From Blastocystis hominis (lineage: Eukaryota; Sar; Bigyra; Opalinata; Blastocystidae): a DNA stretch of 64,000 nt. Shown here piece after piece: positions 59,489 to 64,000 of this stretch; position 1 is the first letter of the stretch, and the number at the start of each line of letters is the position of its first letter. The stretch lies in contig NW_013171829.1 of assembly GCF_000151665.1 (NCBI RefSeq), positions 53,502 through 117,501 of the forward strand. Reading direction: 5' to 3'. Under the pieces are notes generated by a model, which saw only the letters and a program-made list of their open reading frames with translations, did not search any database and was not told where the DNA came from. The translations under genes were made by a program, and so were the position numbers.

Positions 59489-60221
59489 CTCAACTATTTG
59501 TTTCATATTCTCCTTAAACTGTGCAGCCTTCTCCTACAATAATGAACGATATACAAAGAACACAAACCTTATCCTCACTAAGCCTCTTCATCTCCCTCAA
59601 CACCTTGAAATACGGGCAGTAGGTGCTTTGCCGCATCTCCATGTTTTTCTTTGCGTTCTCATAATGTACATCAGGCAATTCCTTGGGCTCTTTGTCTCGA
59701 TTACTGCCTCCGATCACTGGGAGACTTGGCTTCATCATAGGCGGCTTGGCTTGAGAAGACGACATTCCCAACGACGGCATCATTTGAGACATCATCTGCG
59801 GGTATACATGCTGTCCAGGAGTGTACGACTGCGTTTGCATCTTCAGAACTCCCGGATGTTGGCTTTGCACCTGCTGCATGTACTGCGCAGTGTTTTGCTG
59901 AGCATAGGACACGGGAAGACTCGTTGGAGAAATATGAGGGCGCTTTTGTTGGAACGCAGCATTCATCTGGTACTGCTGCTGCATGCGCATATTTTGAACT
60001 TGCTGCATTCCCATTCTGCTTTGCATCATGTCATACTGGCTCATGGAAGGATTCACATTTCTGTATTGGTCTTGCTGACTCATCTCCATCCTTTTCCCAG
60101 CTAAATCTAATTGGGCTAGTTGCTGTTGCTGTATAGGGGGCGAAATCATCGGTTTTCCCCCCGAATTCATAGGATAATTCGCGTATCGATACGCATTCCC
60201 AGGGATACTACCTTGGTTCAT
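59474..60221 (-). CDS. Gln/Met-rich protein
   Basis: About 235 residues. N-terminal 190 residues rich in Gln, Met and Pro (QYDMMQSRMGMQQ, MRMQQQYQM), as in coactivator or Mediator tails; then a folded-looking end, DVHYENAKKNMEMRQS, YFKVLREMKRLSEDK. A 34-nt intron leads to EKAAQFKENMKQIVESLNF and TAG 59474-59476. That last exon overlaps the end of the plus-strand gene by 15 nt. I start at ATG 60221; an in-frame ATG at 60284 would add a hydrophobic lead (ILLFLFSSLFC). No family recognised. Confidence 0.6.
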
Positions 60222-60387
60222 GCAAAATAGTGAAGAAAACAAAAACAGAAGGATGGGTGTTTTGTATATAGGGTGATAAGACATAATAATTAGAAATGGT
60301 TGTATAGTTTAGTTGTTGGTTTTGTTTTTATTGTGTCGGGTGAGGTAGTTCGAGTTCTGCTTTCGGACTTTTTTATTCATCCTATGG

Positions 60388-60610
60388 ATGGAGTCAAGTC
60401 ATTTTGATGATATTCTTAAAGAGCGCAGAGATGGAAGAGAGGAAAGGTATATCGAAATGGAGATAACAAAGGATCATTGTGTTTTGAATGGGAGGCAAAT
60501 GGTAAGAGAGAAGAAATTGGCTATCGAGTCCATAGCATAGCATAATAATAGCAAAAGAAAAAAGATCAAAAGTGTACACAGTAGAGAGTAGCTTGGGAGG
60601 GAAATCATAG
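60388..60610 (+). CDS. Hypothetical 62-residue protein
   Basis: Two exons with a 34-nt intron (60502-60535) give 62 codons and TAG: MESSHFDDILKERRDGREER, then EMEITKDHCVLNGRQM, then IIIAKEKRSKVYTVESS. Charged and soluble in character, with plausible codon use, but no family recognised. It lies between divergent genes; a chance frame is possible. Confidence 0.35.
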
Positions 60611-60809
60611 GCATTGGAAAGAAGCATGTTCATTCTACCAGTATCATCAAAGCTGGCTTTCACACTCATATTCAAACTTAAAATTTATTTCAATTGTAAG
60701 TTTTTCATTCCTATATATGGGATGGTTGGGCTAGGTGTGAGAAAGTGCCTGCAACGTTAGATATGTGCTTTGGACATGGGACGAGAAATTGACTCACCGG
60801 AATATAGAA

Positions 60810-62477
60810 ATGTCTGATCTTGATTTCGAAGTAGCGAAAAAGCACATTGCCGATTATTTAGAGAGTCTGGACGTGAATGCGTATGGATGTGCTCGTGATA
60901 TGAAATCTAGTACGCCTGTGTTTCGAAACATCCGAAAGTACGTTGAGAAAAAGATGAGCCTTCCTCGTAATTCCTTGAATGACCAAAAGAAGGAACTAAA
61001 GAAGATTTGCGCTGTTGTGTCGAGTTGCACAATTAACTATAGGAAGAAATCGAGAAGTTGCGCGCTTCTCGGCAAGAGAAGGAGAAGAAGGAGGTGGTAG
61101 AGAAGAAGGAGGAGCCTAAGAAGGAGAAGGTAAGCGTTTCTGCGGTCTCTCACCCTCAAGAAACAAAAGCAAAAGTCCAAGTCGAAATCCAAGTCCAAGT
61201 CCAAGGAAGAGACCAAGGAGGAGCCTAAGGAAGAGCCTAAGGAGGAGCCTAAGGAAGAGCCCAAGGAAGAGCCCAAGGAAGAGCCCAAGGAAGAGCCCAA
61301 GGAAAAAACCAAGGAAAAAACCAAACAAAAGGCAAAGTCTTCCAAGAGCCAGGACCAACCCTCCACTTCAGCGCCCTCCGACGACCCGGAGCCGCGTCGC
61401 TATTCATCGAGCTTCATGCTCTTCTGCAAGGAGTTCCGCAACGCGGTCCACGACGAAAACCCAAGTCGCTCTCTGGCTCTCCCTGTTGATTCATAGCTCT
61501 CTCCTTCACCGAGCTCAGCCGCGTCCTGGGCGGCCGCTGGAAGGAGCTGAGCGAGGCGGACAGGGCCAAGTACATCGAGGAGAGCAAGCGTCAGAAGGAA
61601 ATCTACGACCGCGAAATGCAGGAATGGCGAGCGCGACAGTACAAAAACCCGCTTTTTTTGACATAGTCCGGAGGTGCAAACCCGCGCGGACCGCAAGAAG
61701 GAGAAGCGGCAGGAGAAGATGTCGTCGCAGACCGGCTTCGATCTGTTCTGCAAGGACACCAAGCCGACGGTGCAGGAATCCGAGGGTACTTCTGGAAGTC
61801 CCATAAAACGCAGGACTGAAGGGCAGCAAGCTGAAGAAGAAGCTGGAGGCGCTGTGGGAGGCGCTGCCCGCCGAGGAGAAGCAGGCCTGGGAGGCGAAGC
61901 TCCCGAAGGCGAAGCGATCGAAGAGCAAGCGGACGCCGACCGCGTACCAGCTGTTCATGACGGAGCATTACGCGGAGCTGCAGCAGGCGCATCCAGGTAG
62001 CGGAGGGTGGGGCATGGGACGCAGAGGTGACGCGGTCGGGGATGTTTGCGGTGGTGTCGGAGGCCTGGAAGAACGCGGACGAGGCGACCAAGGCGCGGTA
62101 TAAGGAGCAGGCGGAGGAGCTCAAGCAGGCTGAGCGGGAGACAGAGAGCGAGGAGACCCAGGAGGACGCGAAGGAGGAGACGAAAAGGAAGCGGACGAGT
62201 CGGAAGCAGAAGGAGGGAGAGGATGAAGCGCCCGCGGCGAAGCGGAGACAGCGAGCGTTCCGAGAACTCACCGGAAGCGCGCTGTTCGCGCAGGAAAATC
62301 GGCAGAAGGCGGTGGAGCAGAGTAGGGAAAGGGGGATGGTGGCGAGTAGACCTTTCTGGGAAGGAGGCTAGCAAGATGCTGCACGAACAGTGGAAGGCTC
62401 TCGATGTGGAAGCCAAGATCGAGTATGAGAATCGGGCGCATGAGGAGAACGTGCGGAGACTGAGAGAGATGGAATAA
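60810..62477 (+). CDS. Multi-HMG-box protein with DEK_C-like head
   Basis: About 470 residues. The head MSDLDFEVAKKHIADYLESL ... RNIRKYVEKKMSLPRNSLND resembles the DEK_C fold. Then Lys/Ser and EEPKEEPK repeats, followed by four HMG-box-like segments: SSSFMLFCKEFRNAVHDENP with VLGGRWKELSEADRAKY; TGFDLFCKDTKP with LEALWEALPAEEKQAW; PTAYQLFMTEHYAELQQAHP with VVSEAWKNADEATKARY; and TGSALFAQENRQ with LHEQWKALDVEAKIEY. The N-terminal box is best. Introns of about 30 nt split each box, most often after the first helix. A chromatin architectural role is likely. TAA at 62475-62477. Confidence 0.8.
61200..61325 (+). repeat. Tandem EEPK-coding repeat
   Basis: Twelve-bp units coding EEPK (consensus GAGGAGCCTAAG, drifting to GAAGAGCCCAAG) between the DEK_C-like head and the first HMG box. 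Confidence 0.85.
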
Positions 62478-62478
62478 T

Positions 62479-62518
62479 GCCAAAACCAAAGCCAAAACCA
62501 AAGCCAAAGCCAAAGCCT
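62479..62518 (+). repeat. CCAAAG/CCAAAA hexamer run
   Basis: Six or seven hexamers directly behind the stop of the HMG gene. They sit in the probable 3' UTR; a TGTTTGTG variant follows at about 62531. Confidence 0.8.
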
Positions 62519-62575
62519 AGGCCAATGCCATGTTTGTGACAAACAGAACGATAAAGAAACAAAAGAGCTTTTTCG

Positions 62576-63047
62576 TTAATGCACTGGACGAGGAACCCAT
62601 TTGCGAGTGTTGTACACACTTTCACCGACCTTCCAACCCGGAATGTCCTTCATCACTTCTCTCTCCTTGTTCAGCTTGGCAGCTTCGGCCTCGCAGTAGC
62701 TACGGTAAAATTCACGAAAAAACAGTCCTACTGAATATCTTCTTCCGCCTGAAGGTACGGGGCCATGGCCAGGCGGCAATTGAATCGCTCTTGATCCATC
62801 TCGCTAACGATTAATTTCGGAGGCGAGCAACCTACTTCATCTTGCGAATGCCATACATCATTCTCCAGAGTCCCAAACCAACGGTGGCCGCTCCAATGAA
62901 CCACATCGTAGCTCCGGACACTCGATTGGGCAGATTTCTTTTAGGACTAGTGAGATCAGTTCAAACATTCAAAAAGTACTTCACGAGAGGGTAACCTCCT
63001 TTAGGAGGAAGATCCTGTACAAATACCTTAGGAAGAGGAGCAGACAT
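62576..63047 (-). CDS. NDUFA13: Complex I subunit NDUFA13 / GRIM-19
   Basis: Accessory NADH dehydrogenase subunit. [20 protein letters not shown], then after a 46-47 nt intron [20 protein letters not shown] (TM) and [28 protein letters not shown]; and [20 protein letters not shown] then RKWVPRPVH. These match GRIM-19 ([31 protein letters not shown]). About 115-120 residues. Three introns. Presence agrees with a partial respiratory chain including complex I in the organelle. TAA 62576-62578, start ATG 63047. Confidence 0.9.
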
Positions 63048-63139
63048 TTGTGCTAAGTAGTATTAATATAATAGAAAGAGAAAGGTTTGATAATCATCGA
63101 TTCGATCGATCACTGTACGCCGAGAATCAAAGAAACGCA

Positions 63140-64000
63140 ATGAACTCGATGATTTCGACCCTCTCCGGATTTGCAGAGAGACTGAGTCTGTATGTCCGCG
63201 ATCCTCTAACCGCTTTGGGAGTGGAGGTTCAGAACTCGGTCTATTCTGGAGACGACAGTAGTATAAATTATCCTCATGTAGTCCGTTCTGGAGACATTAA
63301 ACCTAGTTACTTCACCTGGTTGAAAATTCGTGTGATTTACAGTCGTACGAAGAAGTGTGGCATATCTTATCAAAGGCCTTAAGCAACGAGAATAACGTAG
63401 ATGGGAGAAACGTCATGTTGTAATGGTTCTTGACATCTGTGATGATAGGATATCAAATTTCTTTCTGTCCAATTGCAGTGAATCGTTCTGCAGTACTTGT
63501 CCCCTATACTTCATGAAAAGTGTAAAACAGTTTTTGTTGGTATGTATTTTTTCACAGCATGAAAGGTAGTCCAAAAAAGACAATGAAGACAAAGAAAATT
63601 TTGAGCTTTTTTCCGACTTTTGTCATGTTTTGTATGAATGGAAGCAGCGTTTTTCTAAGAGTTCTTTTACCAGCTGCAAGCCCATTCTAGACGGAATTCA
63701 GGCTATCGAAGAATGCGGCATCGTTCTCGAGCCCTCTCCACAGTTCGCTATGATCTCCCCTCGAGAGGGTTCTCGAGAGCAAATTTCCACGGAAATGAAT
63801 GGAACCGGCGCGTTGAGCGCACATGACGAATCTCCATTCCCTGACATAAGTGACGAAACGCATCTGAATATGCGAAGTGGATTCGATCTGAAAATTCTTT
63901 ACCGGCATGTGAGTCAGTTGCTAGCCAGTTTAGATGAGCAAGGAGACGCGATTTTCCTTGACCCATCGTCTCGCAATCTTCTCCTTCTCTGCTCGTACAG
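63140..64000 (+). CDS. Unknown protein, cut by the window end
   Basis: Starts MNSMISTLSGFAERLSLYVR. Introns near 63328-63340 and 63422-63450 connect YEEVWHILSKALSNENN and later ELFSDFCHVLYEWKQRFSKS. The open frame then runs to base 64000 (SRNLLLLCSY). Helical, slightly acidic, with no motif I recognise. The middle junctions (63450-63600) are uncertain. The long minus-strand frames opposite are not protein-like. Confidence 0.5.

Overview
This window is nuclear DNA of a compact, intron-rich protist, most likely Blastocystis or a close stramenopile relative. Three things seen in the sequence point there. (1) Almost every gene is cut by tiny GT-AG introns, mostly 28-37 nt and usually ending in TAG, so that conserved proteins only read through when they are removed. 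(2) TGTTTGTT (or a close variant) follows many coding ends on both strands. In Blastocystis this is the 3' processing motif, and polyadenylation a few bases upstream of it can itself create the stop codon; several genes here appear to lack a well-placed genomic stop. (3) The gene set is plainly eukaryotic and includes the complex I subunit GRIM-19, which Blastocystis keeps in its mitochondrion-related organelle. The genus is an inference; no phylogeny could be run.

Layout. 84-5047 is a large LRR/mucin-like surface protein. 5894-18535 holds a vigilin, a C2H2 protein, a MYND-prefoldin fusion, a 7TM protein, a DHX35 helicase, a membrane RING-H2 ligase, a small zinc-binding protein and an Ig-like surface protein. 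18789-29798 is mostly minus strand: ISWI, eS26, MAP65/PRC1, YEATS/GAS41 and USP14, with V-ATPase c'' on plus. 30065-37900 holds Cbf5, a TFIIIA-like protein, TAM41, a SUCO-type SUN protein and WASH1. 38328-43700 holds uL11, RPB8, tRNA-Pro, a 42-residue membrane protein, a YbaK deacylase, eL31, PTAR1 and a TCAIM-like protein. 43796-53493 holds a C2/proline-rich protein, a four-helix membrane protein, an RRM protein, an Ifi-6-16 family protein, a second LRR protein, a quasi-RRM protein and uS9. 53924-64000 holds AP-3 beta, PA28, an FnIII/zinc receptor-like protein, a Q/M-rich protein, a multi-HMG-box protein, GRIM-19 and a partial unknown gene.

The genes are housekeeping (ribosome, RNA modification, chromatin, proteasome and ubiquitin, endosome and actin, MRO) interleaved with lineage-specific surface proteins. 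Gene spacing is often under 60 bp, and two convergent genes appear to overlap. I saw no transposon, virus-derived element, CRISPR or rRNA. Intron boundaries and some starts were worked out by eye from reading frame and family conservation, so exact ends are provisional where stated.
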